A stretch of 59,131 nt of DNA from Roseobacter sp. (GTDB taxonomy: Bacteria > Pseudomonadota > Alphaproteobacteria > Rhodobacterales > Rhodobacteraceae): the NCBI GenBank assembly GCA_024636475.1, contig JAGXHA010000016.1, positions 1 through 59,131 of the forward strand. Reading direction: 5' to 3'. The notes below the pieces were generated by a model. That model was not told where the DNA came from, searched no databases, and saw only the letters and a program-made list of their open reading frames with translations. Positions 44,750 through 54,430 of the stretch are shown one piece after another; the stretch's first letter is position 1, and every line of letters begins with the position of its first letter. Made by a program: the position numbers and the translations under genes.

Positions 44750-45868
44750 ATGAAAATCGGTTGCCCAAAAGAGATCAAGCCACAGGAATTTCGCGTTGGC
44801 ATAACACCAAACGCAGCGTTCGAGGCCGTTTATCACGGTCACGAAGTGATCATCGAGGCGGGTGCCGGGATTGGTGCGGGCTTTGAAGATGCTGATTATA
44901 TCAATGCCGGTGCCACCATCATCGCCACCGCCAAAGAAATCTTTGCAGCCGCTGACATGATCGTGAAAGTGAAAGAGCCTCAGGCGGTCGAGCGCAAGAT
45001 GCTGCGCGAGGGGCAAATCTTGTTTACGTATCTTCACCTGGCACCAGACCCCGAGCAAACCAAAGATCTGTTGGCCTCCGGTGCGACCTGTATCGCATAT
45101 GAAACCGTGACAGACCGCAGCGGCGGCCTGCCGTTGCTGGCCCCGATGTCCGAGGTTGCGGGGCGCCTCGCGCCTCAGGTCGGTGCATGGACCTTGCAAA
45201 AGGCCAATGGCGGGCGTGGTGTCTTGATGGGCGGGGTGCCCGGCGTTGGCCCGGCACGGGTTGTCGTGATCGGTGGGGGCGTGGTCGGCACGCATGCCGC
45301 CCGGATTGCCGCTGGTATGGGCGCGGATGTGACGGTTCTGGACCGGTCCCTGCACCGTCTGCGCTATCTTGATGATGTCTTTGGGAGCGCGTTCAAAACG
45401 TCATATGCCTCGGCAGGCAATACCATCGATCTGGCCCGTCAGGCCGACATGATCATCGGTGCCGTGCTGATCCCCGGTGCTGCCGCACCAAAACTGATCA
45501 GCCGCGCACAACTAAGCGAGCTTAAGCCCGGTGCCGTGCTGGTGGATGTGGCCATCGACCAAGGTGGGTGCTTTGAAACATCCAAGGCAACCACGCACCA
45601 AGACCCGATCTACGAAGTGGACGGCATCATGCACTATTGCGTGGCGAACATGCCGGGTGCCGTTGCGCGCACGTCGACCATTGCGTTGGGAAACGCGACC
45701 ATGCCGTTCATGCTGGCCTTGGCCAACAAGGGTTGGAGACAGGCGTGTTCGGATGATGCGCATCTTAAGGCCGGGCTAAACGTTCATGCCGGCCAACTGA
45801 CCTATGCAGCGGTGGCAGAGGCCCTTGGGATGACAGCAATTACTGCCGACGCGGCGATTGCCGGTTAA
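44750..45868 (+). CDS. ald: Alanine dehydrogenase
   Basis: 372 residues from ATG 44750 (MKIGCPKEIKPQEFRVGITP, the family N-terminus; an ORF start at 44639 would absorb the operators). NAD-binding RVVVIGGGVVGTHAARIAAG (about 168-187), GAVLIPGAAAPKLISRAQL and VDVAIDQGGCFETSK are diagnostic. It converts alanine to pyruvate and ammonia with NAD, in the cytosol, and is divergent from an AldR-like regulator. It ends in a strong terminator. Confidence 0.97.
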   Translation: MKIGCPKEIKPQEFRVGITPNAAFEAVYHGHEVIIEAGAGIGAGFEDADYINAGATIIATAKEIFAAADMIVKVKEPQAVERKMLREGQILFTYLHLAPDPEQTKDLLASGATCIAYETVTDRSGGLPLLAPMSEVAGRLAPQVGAWTLQKANGGRGVLMGGVPGVGPARVVVIGGGVVGTHAARIAAGMGADVTVLDRSLHRLRYLDDVFGSAFKTSYASAGNTIDLARQADMIIGAVLIPGAAAPKLISRAQLSELKPGAVLVDVAIDQGGCFETSKATTHQDPIYEVDGIMHYCVANMPGAVARTSTIALGNATMPFMLALANKGWRQACSDDAHLKAGLNVHAGQLTYAAVAEALGMTAITADAAIAG

Positions 45869-45888
45869 TCAAACTATCAGCACCATTG

Positions 45889-45920
45889 AAAAAGGCCCGC
45901 AACTGACTGCGGGCCTTTTT
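45889..45920. terminator. Bidirectional intrinsic terminator
   Basis: AAAAAGGCCCGC (45889-45900) and GCGGGCCTTTTT (45909-45920) form a perfect 12-base stem with an 8-base loop. It serves ald (+) and mscL (-). Confidence 0.95.
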
Positions 45921-45943
45921 GTTTCGTTCTCAAGAAGTAGAAA

Positions 45944-46375
45944 TTACTTTTTTGCGAGCGAATCGCGGATTTGTAAAAGCACATCCAGCTCGGAGGGGCC
46001 GGTCTCGACCTCTGGCGCAACATCGTCGGGCGCTTCGGCAGTAGCCTTGAGGTTGTTGACGGCTTTTACCAGCATGAAAACAACAAACGCGATGATCAAG
46101 AAATTGATGCAAGCAGTGAAGAAAGCGCCATAGGCAAAAATCGCGGCACCCGTTTCGCGTGCAGCGTCAAGGCCAATACCCGGTGCAACCTCACCGGACA
46201 AAACAACATACAAACTTGTGAAATCAACACCGCCCAAGACCAGGCCAATAATCGGATTGATCATATCGCTTACAAGCGAACTAACGATTGCCGTAAACGC
46301 GGCACCGATAATGATACCAACGGCCAGATCCATGACATTGCCCTTGGCAATGAAGTCTTTAAACTCTTGAAGCAT
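45944..46375 (-). CDS. mscL: Large-conductance mechanosensitive channel
   Basis: 143 residues: [20 protein letters not shown] at the N-terminus (amphipathic helix and TM1), a periplasmic loop ([16 protein letters not shown]) and TM2 near 78-102 ([19 protein letters not shown]). It opens at very low turgor resistance and releases solutes on hypo-osmotic shock. ATG 46375 with GGGGA upstream. The shared terminator with ald is at its 3' end. Confidence 0.95.
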   Translation of the reverse strand: MLQEFKDFIAKGNVMDLAVGIIIGAAFTAIVSSLVSDMINPIIGLVLGGVDFTSLYVVLSGEVAPGIGLDAARETGAAIFAYGAFFTACINFLIIAFVVFMLVKAVNNLKATAEAPDDVAPEVETGPSELDVLLQIRDSLAKK

Positions 46376-46537
46376 TCTGTGTCCCCATTTCTGTTTTAAA
46401 TGGTGCCTTTTCCATTATTAGCGCACCATCGAGGTCCGCTAGCACATGTTTGGGAAACTACCAGAATATTTTGCTTAAATCGTGCAAATACACGCTTAAA
46501 CGCCCTGTTTACCGCTTTTTCTGTGTTTTGGTCCTGT

Positions 46538-46561
46538 TTAACCGGGAAGCTTACCGGTTAA
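46538..46561 (-). repeat. Inverted repeat across the ytoQ stop
   Basis: TTAACCGG (46538-46545) and CCGGTTAA (46554-46561) with the loop GAAGCTTA. The stop codon of ytoQ (46538-46540) is inside the first arm. No T-run follows. Confidence 0.5.
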
Positions 46562-46987
46562 CACATAGCGCAATATCTGAACGACCTGCGCAGGTTCCTG
46601 CGCCACGGCAAGGGCGGCGGCATCGACCTCTTTCAAAGCATGGGCATGGTCGGGGCCATGCAAGATCACCAGCGATTTTCCCAACGCCGCCGCATAGCCC
46701 GCGTCAAAGGCGGCATTCCACTGCTTGTACTGGTCGCCAAAGCGAACGACGACGATATCCGCTGCTTCGATCCCCTGACGGGTGCGGATGGCATTAAGCT
46801 GCGCGCCTTTGCGGTCATGCCAGAACTTGTCATCCTCGGCCCCCATGATTGCCACACCACAATCATCACTGGCCGCATGATCGGTGATCGGCCCGTAAAA
46901 ACTAACGTCCAGATCAGAAGCACCTTCAATGATCTGCTCGCGCCAGTCGGTATGGATTTCGCCAGAAAGATATACGTTTAATGTCAT
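46538..46987 (-). CDS. ytoQ: YtoQ family protein
   Basis: 149 residues, MTLNVYLSGEIHTDWREQII then GVAIMGAEDDKFWHDRKGA and the FGDQYKQWNAAFDAGYA block, matching the YtoQ family. The fold resembles nucleoside 2-deoxyribosyltransferase-like proteins, but the reaction is unknown. It lies 15 bases after pheT on the minus strand with AAGGA upstream, and so is probably the last gene of the pheS-pheT region. A perfect 8-base inverted repeat, TTAACCGG/CCGGTTAA (46538-46561), sits over its stop codon. Confidence 0.85.
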   Translation of the reverse strand: MTLNVYLSGEIHTDWREQIIEGASDLDVSFYGPITDHAASDDCGVAIMGAEDDKFWHDRKGAQLNAIRTRQGIEAADIVVVRFGDQYKQWNAAFDAGYAAALGKSLVILHGPDHAHALKEVDAAALAVAQEPAQVVQILRYVLTGKLPG

Positions 46988-47002
46988 GTGAAGTGTCCTT
47001 TT

Positions 47003-49402
47003 TTAGCCGCGCAAAACGCCCCCGGTGGCTTTGGTGACCTTATCGATCACCTTGGCCCCGACAGCTTCGATATCTGCGTCTTTCAGTGTTTGCTCATTTG
47101 GTTGCATACGCACCGTCAGGGCCAGTGACTTTTTGCCCTCTCCCAAAGTGCCGCCAATGAATTCGTCGAACACGCGCACATCTTCAATCAGCACCTTATC
47201 GGCACCCATTGCGGCATTCACCAAGGTCATCGAATCTACGTCGGCATCAACGACAAAGGCAAAGTCACGCTCGACCGCTTGCAGGCTGCTGATTTTCAAT
47301 GCCGGGCGGGTAGCACCGACCTTACGCGGCAAAGGAACCTCGGCAGGCCAGATGGTAAAGCCCACGGCGGGGCCTTTGACATCCAGCGCGGCCAGCACGC
47401 GGGGGTGAATTTCACCAAACACACCCAAGACCTTTTTCGGACCAAGGCAAATCTGGCCATGACGGCCCGGATGCCACCACGCGTCACCATTGCGATTGAT
47501 CTGCACTTTGGCGGGTGCACCGATGGCGGACAGGATCGCTTCGACATCGGCTTTGACGTCGAACACATCGACCGGACGCGATGCGCCATGGACGTCTTTT
47601 CGCCCTGTGCGCCCCACCAAAATACCACTGATCTGCAAATGCTGTTCACCCGGTTCACCACCGGTGAATACCGGCCCGACCTCGAACAGCGACACTTCAG
47701 AGAAACCGCGTGCCTGATTGCGCGCTGCCGCCTGCAGCAACGCGGGCAACAGCGCAGGACGCATATGGCTCATGTCTTTGCTGATCGGGTTTTCCAGACG
47801 GGTTGCATCGGTTCCACCGCCAAACAGCGCGGCCGAGGGTTGGTCGATAAAGCTATAGGAGACACATTCGTTGTAGCCTAACGCGGCGCAGGCACGGCGT
47901 GCAGCGGCCTCCCGGCGCTGCAGCGGTGAAAGCACCGGTTTGGGCACACCGCTTGACAGGCGCGGCAAGGGGCGGCCTTCAAGTTTGGTCAGCGACGCGA
48001 TCCGCGCGACCTCTTCCACCAGATCAGCCTCGCCCTGCACATCGGGGCGCCAGCTTGGCACGTGGGCCATATTGCCCTCAAGACGGAAGCCAAGCGACGT
48101 CAACGTCCTGCGCTGATCCGCTTCGGAAATGGTCATGCCCACCAAGGATTGCACGCGCGCAGCATCCAGTTTGTAAGCGCGTGAAAAGTCAGGAACCTTG
48201 CCCGCAACAACGACCTCTGACGCTTCTCCGCCCGCGTTGTCCAGGATCATGCGGGTCGCATGTTCGATGGCGTAGGGCGTCCACTCGGGGTCGATGCCCC
48301 GCTCGAACCGGTAGCGCGCGTCCGAATTTATCTTCAGCGCGCGGCCCGTATAGGCGGTGCGCACCGGATCAAAATACGCAGCCTCAATGAACACATTGAC
48401 CGTGTCCATGGTGCAGCCGGTCTCAAGCCCGCCCATGACGCCCGCGATGCTTTCAACCTTTTCGGCGTCGGAAATCAAGGTCATGCCTTCGGTGAAGGTG
48501 TATTGCTTCTCATCCAGACCAACCAAGCTCTCGTCGCCCTTGGCGCGATGCACGCGCAAGACATTACCCGCGATCTTGTCGGCATCAAAGACGTGCAGAG
48601 GACGGTTGCGGTCGTAGGTGAAGAAGTTCGTCACATCGACCAGGAACGAAATCGGACGCAAGCCAATCGCACGCAGGCGATCTTGCAACCAGACGGGCGA
48701 CGGGCCGTTCTTGACGCCCCTTATCACACGACCGTAAAAAACCGGACATTGTTCCAGCGTATCGTCGTCGATCGTAACGGTAACAGGACAGGGGAATGTA
48801 CCCTCCACGCCATCGACGTCGCGGGGTTTCAATTTGCCCAAGCCCCGTGCCGCCAGATCGCGCGCAATACCGCGCACGCCCAACGCATCGGGACGGTTCG
48901 GGGTGATCGCGATCTCGATCACGGGATCAACCTTGGCCGGGTCGTTTTCTGCCAGCCAATCGATAAATAGGTCGCCCACATTGCCCGAAGGCAGCTCAAT
49001 GATGCCGTCATGCTCTTCAGAAAGCTCAAGCTCACGCTCGGACGCCATCATGCCAAAGCTTTCAATCCCCCGGATCGTACCAACACCAATGGTCGTATCA
49101 ATGCCCGGCACGTAAACGCCAGGCTTTGCAATCACGACCGTAATTCCCTCGCGGGCATTCGGAGCACCGCAAATGATCTGCTGTACGCCCTCGTCCGTTT
49201 CAACTTGGCACACGCGCAGACGGTCGGCATCGGGATGCTTTTCCGCAGATTTGACATAGCCAAGCGTGAAATCCGCCAGCTTTGCGCCGCGATCTTCGAC
49301 GCCTTCCACCTCGAGCCCGAGGTCAGTCAGGGCATAGGTGATTTCATCCAGCGACGCAGTGGTGTCGAGATGGTCTTTGAGCCAAGACAATGTGAATTTC
49401 AT
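47003..49402 (-). CDS. pheT: Phenylalanyl-tRNA synthetase beta subunit
   Basis: 799 residues. N-terminal MKFTLSWLKDHLDTTAS, tRNA-binding EMAP-like domain (about 40-150; KHPDADRLRVCQVETDEGV), B1/B3-B4 editing domain (FYGRVIRGVKNGPSPVWLQ), B5 and the C-terminal anticodon (FDX-ACB) domain (LALTVRMQPNEQTLKDADI). It pairs with PheS to charge tRNA-Phe. ATG 49402 follows GAGGA. The gene is separated from pheS by about 1.6 kb carrying a hydrolase and a membrane-protein gene, plus a second, truncated copy of its own start (50474-50545). Confidence 0.97.
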   Translation of the reverse strand: MKFTLSWLKDHLDTTASLDEITYALTDLGLEVEGVEDRGAKLADFTLGYVKSAEKHPDADRLRVCQVETDEGVQQIICGAPNAREGITVVIAKPGVYVPGIDTTIGVGTIRGIESFGMMASERELELSEEHDGIIELPSGNVGDLFIDWLAENDPAKVDPVIEIAITPNRPDALGVRGIARDLAARGLGKLKPRDVDGVEGTFPCPVTVTIDDDTLEQCPVFYGRVIRGVKNGPSPVWLQDRLRAIGLRPISFLVDVTNFFTYDRNRPLHVFDADKIAGNVLRVHRAKGDESLVGLDEKQYTFTEGMTLISDAEKVESIAGVMGGLETGCTMDTVNVFIEAAYFDPVRTAYTGRALKINSDARYRFERGIDPEWTPYAIEHATRMILDNAGGEASEVVVAGKVPDFSRAYKLDAARVQSLVGMTISEADQRRTLTSLGFRLEGNMAHVPSWRPDVQGEADLVEEVARIASLTKLEGRPLPRLSSGVPKPVLSPLQRREAAARRACAALGYNECVSYSFIDQPSAALFGGGTDATRLENPISKDMSHMRPALLPALLQAAARNQARGFSEVSLFEVGPVFTGGEPGEQHLQISGILVGRTGRKDVHGASRPVDVFDVKADVEAILSAIGAPAKVQINRNGDAWWHPGRHGQICLGPKKVLGVFGEIHPRVLAALDVKGPAVGFTIWPAEVPLPRKVGATRPALKISSLQAVERDFAFVVDADVDSMTLVNAAMGADKVLIEDVRVFDEFIGGTLGEGKKSLALTVRMQPNEQTLKDADIEAVGAKVIDKVTKATGGVLRG

Positions 49403-49476
49403 CGTGGTGATCCTCGTGCAAATGCTTGACGCACGGCCTAGCGTTTTATCTGCGCGGTTTCAATGCAGTTGCCGCG

Positions 49477-50274
49477 TCATTCATGCGACGGCTTTCCCAT
49501 CAGGTCGTCCAACTGCGTGCCAAGCCATCCTTCGGGGATAAAATGCCCGCCGTTATGCACGTCAAGGGTCAAATTGCGCCCTTGGGTGCAGGTGTCCCAG
49601 ACAATATGCGTGGCTTCGACCCCGGGGCGCAGCGCATAATACCCGGTGATCCGACCTTGGCCACATTGAAACTCCCGCCGCCACAGGGCGACGACATTGG
49701 TTGCGTCACGGTCCGGGCCACGCGGCAGGCTCATCCAGATGTCATTGAGGCCATGAATATGGCGCACGTACTTGGGCGGGTTTGGGCAAGCGCTGGATTG
49801 ATGGATCGTGCCAGACATGGTCATAAGGCCCGCGATCTTGTCACCATGCGCACAGGCATAGCGCCACGCCATCGCCGCCCCGAAGGAAAAGCCCGAGATA
49901 TAAATCTGGCTTTGATCCACCGGAAAGCGTTTCGCCACATCGACCAGCACCGCATCGGCAAAGGCAACGTCCGCAGGATTTTCCTGCCAGAACCGCCACG
50001 CGCGGTTTTGCGCAGTAGGCCCAATCAGCATGACACCACGCGGCTTCGTCTCGACCCCGATGCGCGGATGGTTCACCACGGTCTTGCCGCGCCGCAGGAA
50101 AGCGTGGAAATGCATCATCACGGGCAAGGGCGTCACCCCGTCCCAATCATCGGGCAGCAGGATGTTATATTCGCGATTGCCGATCTTGCAGGGGATGTCA
50201 CCGCCGCAGGTTTGTGCCGTGGCAGGGGCAGTGAGGAGAACACTGAAGAAAAACAGGAGTATTTGGTATCTCAC
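49477..50274 (-). CDS. Exported alpha/beta hydrolase, polyhydroxybutyrate-depolymerase/LpqC-like
   Basis: 265 residues starting at a GTG (50274); ribosome site weak. A signal peptide (MRYQILLFFFSVLLTAPATAQT, cut after ATA or AQ) leads into an esterase fold: PVMMHFHAFLRRG (oxyanion region), SGFSFGAAMAWRYA (nucleophile Ser) and a C-terminal HNGGHFIPEG (His). The cysteine-rich start CGGDIPC could form a disulphide. It likely hydrolyses an extracellular ester. It sits inside the interval that splits pheS and pheT. Confidence 0.78.
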   Translation of the reverse strand: MRYQILLFFFSVLLTAPATAQTCGGDIPCKIGNREYNILLPDDWDGVTPLPVMMHFHAFLRRGKTVVNHPRIGVETKPRGVMLIGPTAQNRAWRFWQENPADVAFADAVLVDVAKRFPVDQSQIYISGFSFGAAMAWRYACAHGDKIAGLMTMSGTIHQSSACPNPPKYVRHIHGLNDIWMSLPRGPDRDATNVVALWRREFQCGQGRITGYYALRPGVEATHIVWDTCTQGRNLTLDVHNGGHFIPEGWLGTQLDDLMGKPSHE

Positions 50275-50428
50275 CAGCGAGGCTCACAGCAGAGATTGAA
50301 AAACAGCAAATTAAAAGGCCAGTTCTAAACGCGCAGAGACGCGGTTGTGGTGGGCGGAAGACTTAGGACTGTCATTCTCAAAAGGGCTCATGAAGAGTAG
50401 ATAAAGCCGCCAAAGGGGATTCATTGCC

Positions 50429-50545
50429 CTATTTACAAGTCTGATTGAACTTATGCGGTGCCAGCACTGTTGGAGCATAAGTGATCTCGTCCACAGAGGC
50501 GGTAATATTAAGGTGATCTTTGAGACAGGAGAGTGTGAATCTCAT
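50429..50545 (-). pseudogene. Truncated, diverged 5' end of a second pheT
   Basis: A 38-codon frame starting at ATG 50545 reads [20 protein letters not shown] and ends after a non-matching tail. Its first 24 codons (50545-50474) match the intact pheT start, 19 of 24 residues identical and 52 of 72 bases identical, with most differences at silent third positions. The start overlaps the preceding gene's stop (ATGA). It therefore looks like the remnant of another pheT allele that had diverged under selection before it was cut short. Similarity ends near codon 24. Confidence 0.8.
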
Positions 50546-50991
50546 TTTTTACCTCGGATCAAATAAGCTGCGCCACCGACTAAGGACACGAAAAGAAACG
50601 GTGAAAGTAAGATTTTCATCAGCAGTTCAATTTCAGATGATTGCAATCGCCCTAGCCCACGGTCGAAAGGACTGGGTTCGAACAAGGCGATCACCAGTAA
50701 AACCACTAAAAACCAAGCAATAGGAACAATGAGCGCAGCACGAAAAAGCTTCTGCTCCATCCAGAGCTTATGCGCATCATCAAACAAGACTGGCCCTGCT
50801 TGCCATCCCACAATCAATCCGCCTATCGGCAGGAAGAAAAGGAAAATAGGTATTCTGACACGTGCTCGCGAGGCGTCAAAGACATCCATCAAAATCAGGA
50901 AAACCAAATAGAGCAATGACATAGCCAAACACGCAGCAATAAGGCCAACTACCGCACCAATTACCCTTTTGAGATCGTCATCCAATTTCAC
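50542..50991 (-). CDS. Small four-helix membrane protein coupled to pheS (unknown family)
   Basis: 149 residues starting at GTG 50991, which overlaps the pheS stop (GTGA), with its own stop overlapping the pheT-like remnant (ATGA). About four membrane segments (near 10-35, 48-63, 85-104, 125-143). No family recognised. Codon choice is richer in A and T (AAA, ATT, TTG) than in the neighbours, suggesting recent arrival. Both overlaps mean it was translated as part of a pheS-orf-pheT unit. No catalytic motif is apparent. Confidence 0.7.
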   Translation of the reverse strand: MKLDDDLKRVIGAVVGLIAACLAMSLLYLVFLILMDVFDASRARVRIPIFLFFLPIGGLIVGWQAGPVLFDDAHKLWMEQKLFRAALIVPIAWFLVVLLVIALFEPSPFDRGLGRLQSSEIELLMKILLSPFLFVSLVGGAAYLIRGKK

Positions 50992-52061
50992 CTACTCAAA
51001 CCACCATGCAAGTTCGGCTGGTCCAAGCTGGCGAACCCGTAGTGGCGCAGCCAACGCAGGTCGGAGTCAAAGAACGCGCGCAGGTCGGGGATGCCGTATT
51101 TCAGCATCGCGATGCGGTCGATGCCCATACCAAAGGCAAAGCCTTGGTAGGCTTCCGGATCAATTCCGCCCGCCTGCAGCACCTTGGGGTGGACCATGCC
51201 GGAGCCCAGCACCTCCATCCACCCGTCGCCTTCGCCGATGCGCAGTTGGCCGTCGACCCAGGAACACTGGATATCCACCTCGGCAGAGGGTTCGGTGAAG
51301 GGGAAATGCGAGGCCCTGAACCGGGTTTTGATGCCGTCGATCTCGAAGAAAGCCGCAAAGAATTCCTCAAGCGTCCATTTCAGGTTCGCCATCGAGATGT
51401 CCTTGTCGATCGCCAGACCTTCGACCTGATGGAACATCGGCGTGTGGGTCTGGTCGTAATCCGCGCGGTACACACCACCGGGGCAGATGATGCGAAGCGG
51501 CGCGCCTTGCGCCTCCATCGTGCGGATTTGCACCGGAGACGTATGGGTGCGCAGCACATGCGGCGGGCGGTCGTCGCCCTCGGCGCGGGCCATATAGAAC
51601 GTGTCCATCTCGGCGCGGGCCGGGTGGTGGCCGGGAATGTTCAACGCGTCGAAATTATACCAATCGGTGTCAATGCGCGGGCCTTCGGCAACGGAAAATC
51701 CCATCTCGGCAAAAATCGCGGTGACTTCTTCTGTCACCTGACTGACCGGGTGGATCGTCCCCTGACGCACCGCGCGGGTCGGCAGCGTGACGTCGAGCCA
51801 CTCGCTGCGCAACCGCTCGTCCAGTGCTGCATCGCCCAATGCCGATTTCTTGGCCGCGAGCGCCGAGTTGATCTCGTCCTTCAGGGCGTTCAGCGCGGGG
51901 CCAGCGGTTTGGCGTTCTTCCGGGGTCATCTTTCCCAGCTCGCGCATTTTCAGTGCGACTTCGCCTTTCTTGCCGACAGCGGCAAGACGGATGTCTTCCA
52001 ATGCGGCCTCATCACCGGCACCGGCGATCTGGCCCAGATATTTCGCTTTCAGGTCGTCCAT
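50988..52061 (-). CDS. pheS: Phenylalanyl-tRNA synthetase alpha subunit
   Basis: 357 residues from ATG 52061 (GAGG upstream; an open frame continues 45 residues further without support). N-terminal coiled-coil [20 protein letters not shown], then the catalytic domain with [31 protein letters not shown] and the C-terminal [18 protein letters not shown]. Class II, alpha2beta2 with PheT. Divergent from the MFS transporter. Its TGA is overlapped by the next gene's GTG. Confidence 0.97.
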   Translation of the reverse strand: MDDLKAKYLGQIAGAGDEAALEDIRLAAVGKKGEVALKMRELGKMTPEERQTAGPALNALKDEINSALAAKKSALGDAALDERLRSEWLDVTLPTRAVRQGTIHPVSQVTEEVTAIFAEMGFSVAEGPRIDTDWYNFDALNIPGHHPARAEMDTFYMARAEGDDRPPHVLRTHTSPVQIRTMEAQGAPLRIICPGGVYRADYDQTHTPMFHQVEGLAIDKDISMANLKWTLEEFFAAFFEIDGIKTRFRASHFPFTEPSAEVDIQCSWVDGQLRIGEGDGWMEVLGSGMVHPKVLQAGGIDPEAYQGFAFGMGIDRIAMLKYGIPDLRAFFDSDLRWLRHYGFASLDQPNLHGGLSR

Positions 52062-52196
52062 ATCTGCCTCATGTCTTTTGTTCGGGCTGGTGCTAGCAGA
52101 ATTGCACCCGAATACAAGATGCAGCGCCACTTGATGGGGTGCTTGTGCAGGTCGCACCCTGCGCACATAGTCGCTTCCACAGGCCGGAGGATACAT

Positions 52197-53399
52197 ATGA
52201 CGGACGCCACAATCAGCCCAGGCTTGCCCGGCCCCGTCACCCGGCCATGGCTCGCGCTTGCCGGACTGACCCTGGGCGTGATGGTCACCAATGGGTTTGC
52301 GCGGTTTGCCTACGGCCTGATCCTGCCCGCAATGCGGTCAGAACTAAGCTGGAGCTATGCACAAGCCGGATGGCTGAACACGGCCAATGCGCTTGGCTAT
52401 GTGGTGGGCGCGGTGCTTACCTTGATCCTGATCGGACGGGTGGCCCCATCCAAGCTGTTCAGCTTTGGGCTAATTGCCACGACTGCCAGCCTACTGGCCA
52501 CCGGGGTCGAGGCAACGATGGGCTGGCAGACCTTCTGGCGCATCGCGGCGGGTGTATTCGGGGCGATGTCCTTTTCCACCGCCAGCGTTTTGACCGCACG
52601 GCTGTTTCCCGGAGACGCCAAGCGCAATGCGTTGGCGATTGCGATATTGTTCGGGACGGGCGGAGGGCTTGGGATCATGCTGGCAGGCGCGTCCCTGCCT
52701 TTGATGATTGAGGCATGGGGAGCGTCCTCGTGGCGCTATGGCTGGTATATCATCGGCGCGTTGAGTGTCTGTGCCCTCCCCCTGAGCCTATGGGCCGCAC
52801 GCGCGCTGCATGTGCCTGCACCGCGCAATTCTGTGGCAGGATCACTGTCCTTGCGGCGGATCTGGCGCGAACTTGCAGGCTACGCGTGTTTTGCCATGGG
52901 CTATATCGTTTATCTTACGTTTCTGGGGGCTTGGATGACGGATCAGGACGCCTCGGCGCAGTTGATTGCGGGGGTCTGGATCATCTTGGGTGTGGCGCTG
53001 GTGTTGTCACCTTTCGTGTGGCGCGGGGTATTAGCGCGGCATCGGTCGGGCCGGCCACTGGCGATGATCCTGACAGGGATCGCGACGGGATCAGCCTTGC
53101 CTGTGGTGCTGCCAGCGGGGGGTGCGGTTGTGATCTCGGCCATCGTATTCGGGCTGTGCGTGTTCATGGCACCGGGGGCGATCACCAGCTTTATCCGCCA
53201 GAACCTGCCGCCCGAAAGCTGGGCCGCCGCGATGAGCCTGTTCACCGTGGTCTTTGCGATCGCCCAAACCATCGGGCCGTTTGCTGCGGGTGCCATTGGC
53301 GATGCAACGGGTAATATCGGGTCAGGCCTGCTGGTGGCGGCCACGATCTTGCTGACAGGTGCCCTGCTGGCCATATTTCAAAAACCGCTAGCCCCCTGA
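52197..53399 (+). CDS. YbfB/YjiJ family MFS transporter
   Basis: 400 residues from ATG 52197 (GGAGG upstream), about 12 membrane segments. [20 protein letters not shown] near the N-terminus and [16 protein letters not shown] in the middle match the YbfB/YjiJ family of major facilitators. The substrate is unknown. A long in-frame extension upstream (to 51006) is open only because it runs antisense to pheS and is rejected. Followed by a terminator shared with rplT. Confidence 0.85.
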   Translation: MTDATISPGLPGPVTRPWLALAGLTLGVMVTNGFARFAYGLILPAMRSELSWSYAQAGWLNTANALGYVVGAVLTLILIGRVAPSKLFSFGLIATTASLLATGVEATMGWQTFWRIAAGVFGAMSFSTASVLTARLFPGDAKRNALAIAILFGTGGGLGIMLAGASLPLMIEAWGASSWRYGWYIIGALSVCALPLSLWAARALHVPAPRNSVAGSLSLRRIWRELAGYACFAMGYIVYLTFLGAWMTDQDASAQLIAGVWIILGVALVLSPFVWRGVLARHRSGRPLAMILTGIATGSALPVVLPAGGAVVISAIVFGLCVFMAPGAITSFIRQNLPPESWAAAMSLFTVVFAIAQTIGPFAAGAIGDATGNIGSGLLVAATILLTGALLAIFQKPLAP

Positions 53400-53409
53400 A
53401 ACGCAAAAC

Positions 53410-53431
53410 GCCGCCCGATGACAGGGCGGCG
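53410..53431. terminator. Bidirectional hairpin terminator
   Basis: GCCGCCC and GGGCGGC arms around GATGACA (about 53410-53431), a 7-8-base stem, between the MFS gene (+) and rplT (-). Toward rplT the stem is followed by GTTTTGCG. Confidence 0.7.
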
Positions 53432-53459
53432 CTTCGTCTATCTTTGTGACGCGTTACGC

Positions 53460-53825
53460 TTACGCGGCCAGTGCGTCTTGTGCTTGCTTTACAATCGCAC
53501 CGAACGCATCTGGTTCGTTCACGGCCAGGTCGGCCAGAACCTTACGGTCTACTTCGATGCCTGCAAGGGACAGACCGTTGATGAAGCGGCTGTACGTCAG
53601 CGCCTCGTCATGGCTGCGCACAGCAGCGTTGATCCGCTGGATCCACAATGCGCGGAAGTTGCGCTTGCGATTCTTGCGGTCGCGGGTTGCGTATTGGTTT
53701 GCTTTGTCGACGGCTTGACGCGCGACTTTAAAGGTATTCTTGCGGCGGCCATAATAACCTTTGGCTGCTTTGATTACCTTTTTGTGACGGGCGTGGGTGA
53801 CGACACCACCTTTTGTACGGGACAT
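53460..53825 (-). CDS. rplT: 50S ribosomal protein L20
   Basis: 121 residues with the L20 blocks [40 protein letters not shown] and [16 protein letters not shown]. It binds 23S rRNA early in assembly. It lies 15 bases after rpmI on the minus strand; infC, which often precedes this pair, is not in the window. Confidence 0.97.
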   Translation of the reverse strand: MSRTKGGVVTHARHKKVIKAAKGYYGRRKNTFKVARQAVDKANQYATRDRKNRKRNFRALWIQRINAAVRSHDEALTYSRFINGLSLAGIEVDRKVLADLAVNEPDAFGAIVKQAQDALAA

Positions 53826-53840
53826 ATCGGCTCTCCTATC

Positions 53841-54041
53841 TTAGCGGTCGTAGGGCATGAAGCCCTTGATGATCTTTGCATCTGGCGCAGACAAAGCTGT
53901 CGTGCCGCGTGCGTTGCGCAGGAACTTGTTGCTCCGCTTGATCATGCCGTGCTGCTTGCCGGCCTGACTGCCGATGACCTTACCGGTCGCCGATACTTTA
54001 AAGCGCTTCTTAGCGCTCGACTTGGTCTTCATCTTGGGCAT
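53841..54041 (-). CDS. rpmI: 50S ribosomal protein L35
   Basis: 66 residues, [19 protein letters not shown] and [18 protein letters not shown], the standard L35. ATG 54041 follows AAGGAGAC. First gene of the rpmI-rplT operon; the promoter must lie in 54042-54158, where I see no clear -35/-10 pair. Confidence 0.97.
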   Translation of the reverse strand: MPKMKTKSSAKKRFKVSATGKVIGSQAGKQHGMIKRSNKFLRNARGTTALSAPDAKIIKGFMPYDR

Positions 54042-54158
54042 TTCCGTCTCCTTGACTTGAGTTCGGTAGATGCGCGACTCGGCATGCCACGTGGGCCGGA
54101 CGCGCGGAACGAAGCTGGCATATAGGAGGGACTGGCACCTATGGCAAGCGTAAAAAGC

Positions 54159-54386
54159 CTACCAGAACTTATACCTTGCGATGACTTGCAAGATCGTATC
54201 GGGGATATCTTCCAATGCGTACCCCCCCGGCTGACTGCGCAGCGCGTAGATGATCAAGCCGCCCGAAATCAAGACAACCAAAGCCGATGCGCGTGGCGTG
54301 CGGTTGTCAGAAAACGAAGAGACAACAGAGGGTATCGCAAGCCCCGCAAGGCCAAGACCCATAACCAAGGCAAGATCAGAATCCAT
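54159..54386 (-). CDS. Small two-helix membrane protein downstream of pyk
   Basis: 75 residues from ATG 54386 (AAAGGC upstream; a TTG one codon earlier is unlikely). Two hydrophobic segments, about 6-22 and 32-48, and a polar C-terminus (LEDIPDTILQVIARYKFW). No named family recognised, but its placement after pyk is repeated in Rhodobacterales as far as I recall. Probably co-transcribed with pyk, 44 bases downstream of its stop. Role unknown. Confidence 0.65.
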   Translation of the reverse strand: MDSDLALVMGLGLAGLAIPSVVSSFSDNRTPRASALVVLISGGLIIYALRSQPGGYALEDIPDTILQVIARYKFW

Positions 54387-54430
54387 CAAAATATGCCTTT
54401 TTCAGGTGGCAGGTTGCACTGTTTGCAACG

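Noticed and set aside
51006..52196. Long open frame extending the MFS transporter upstream by nearly 400 codons
   Set aside because: It is antisense to pheS across its length; pheS is unambiguous, and the MFS ATG at 52197 has a GGAGG site.
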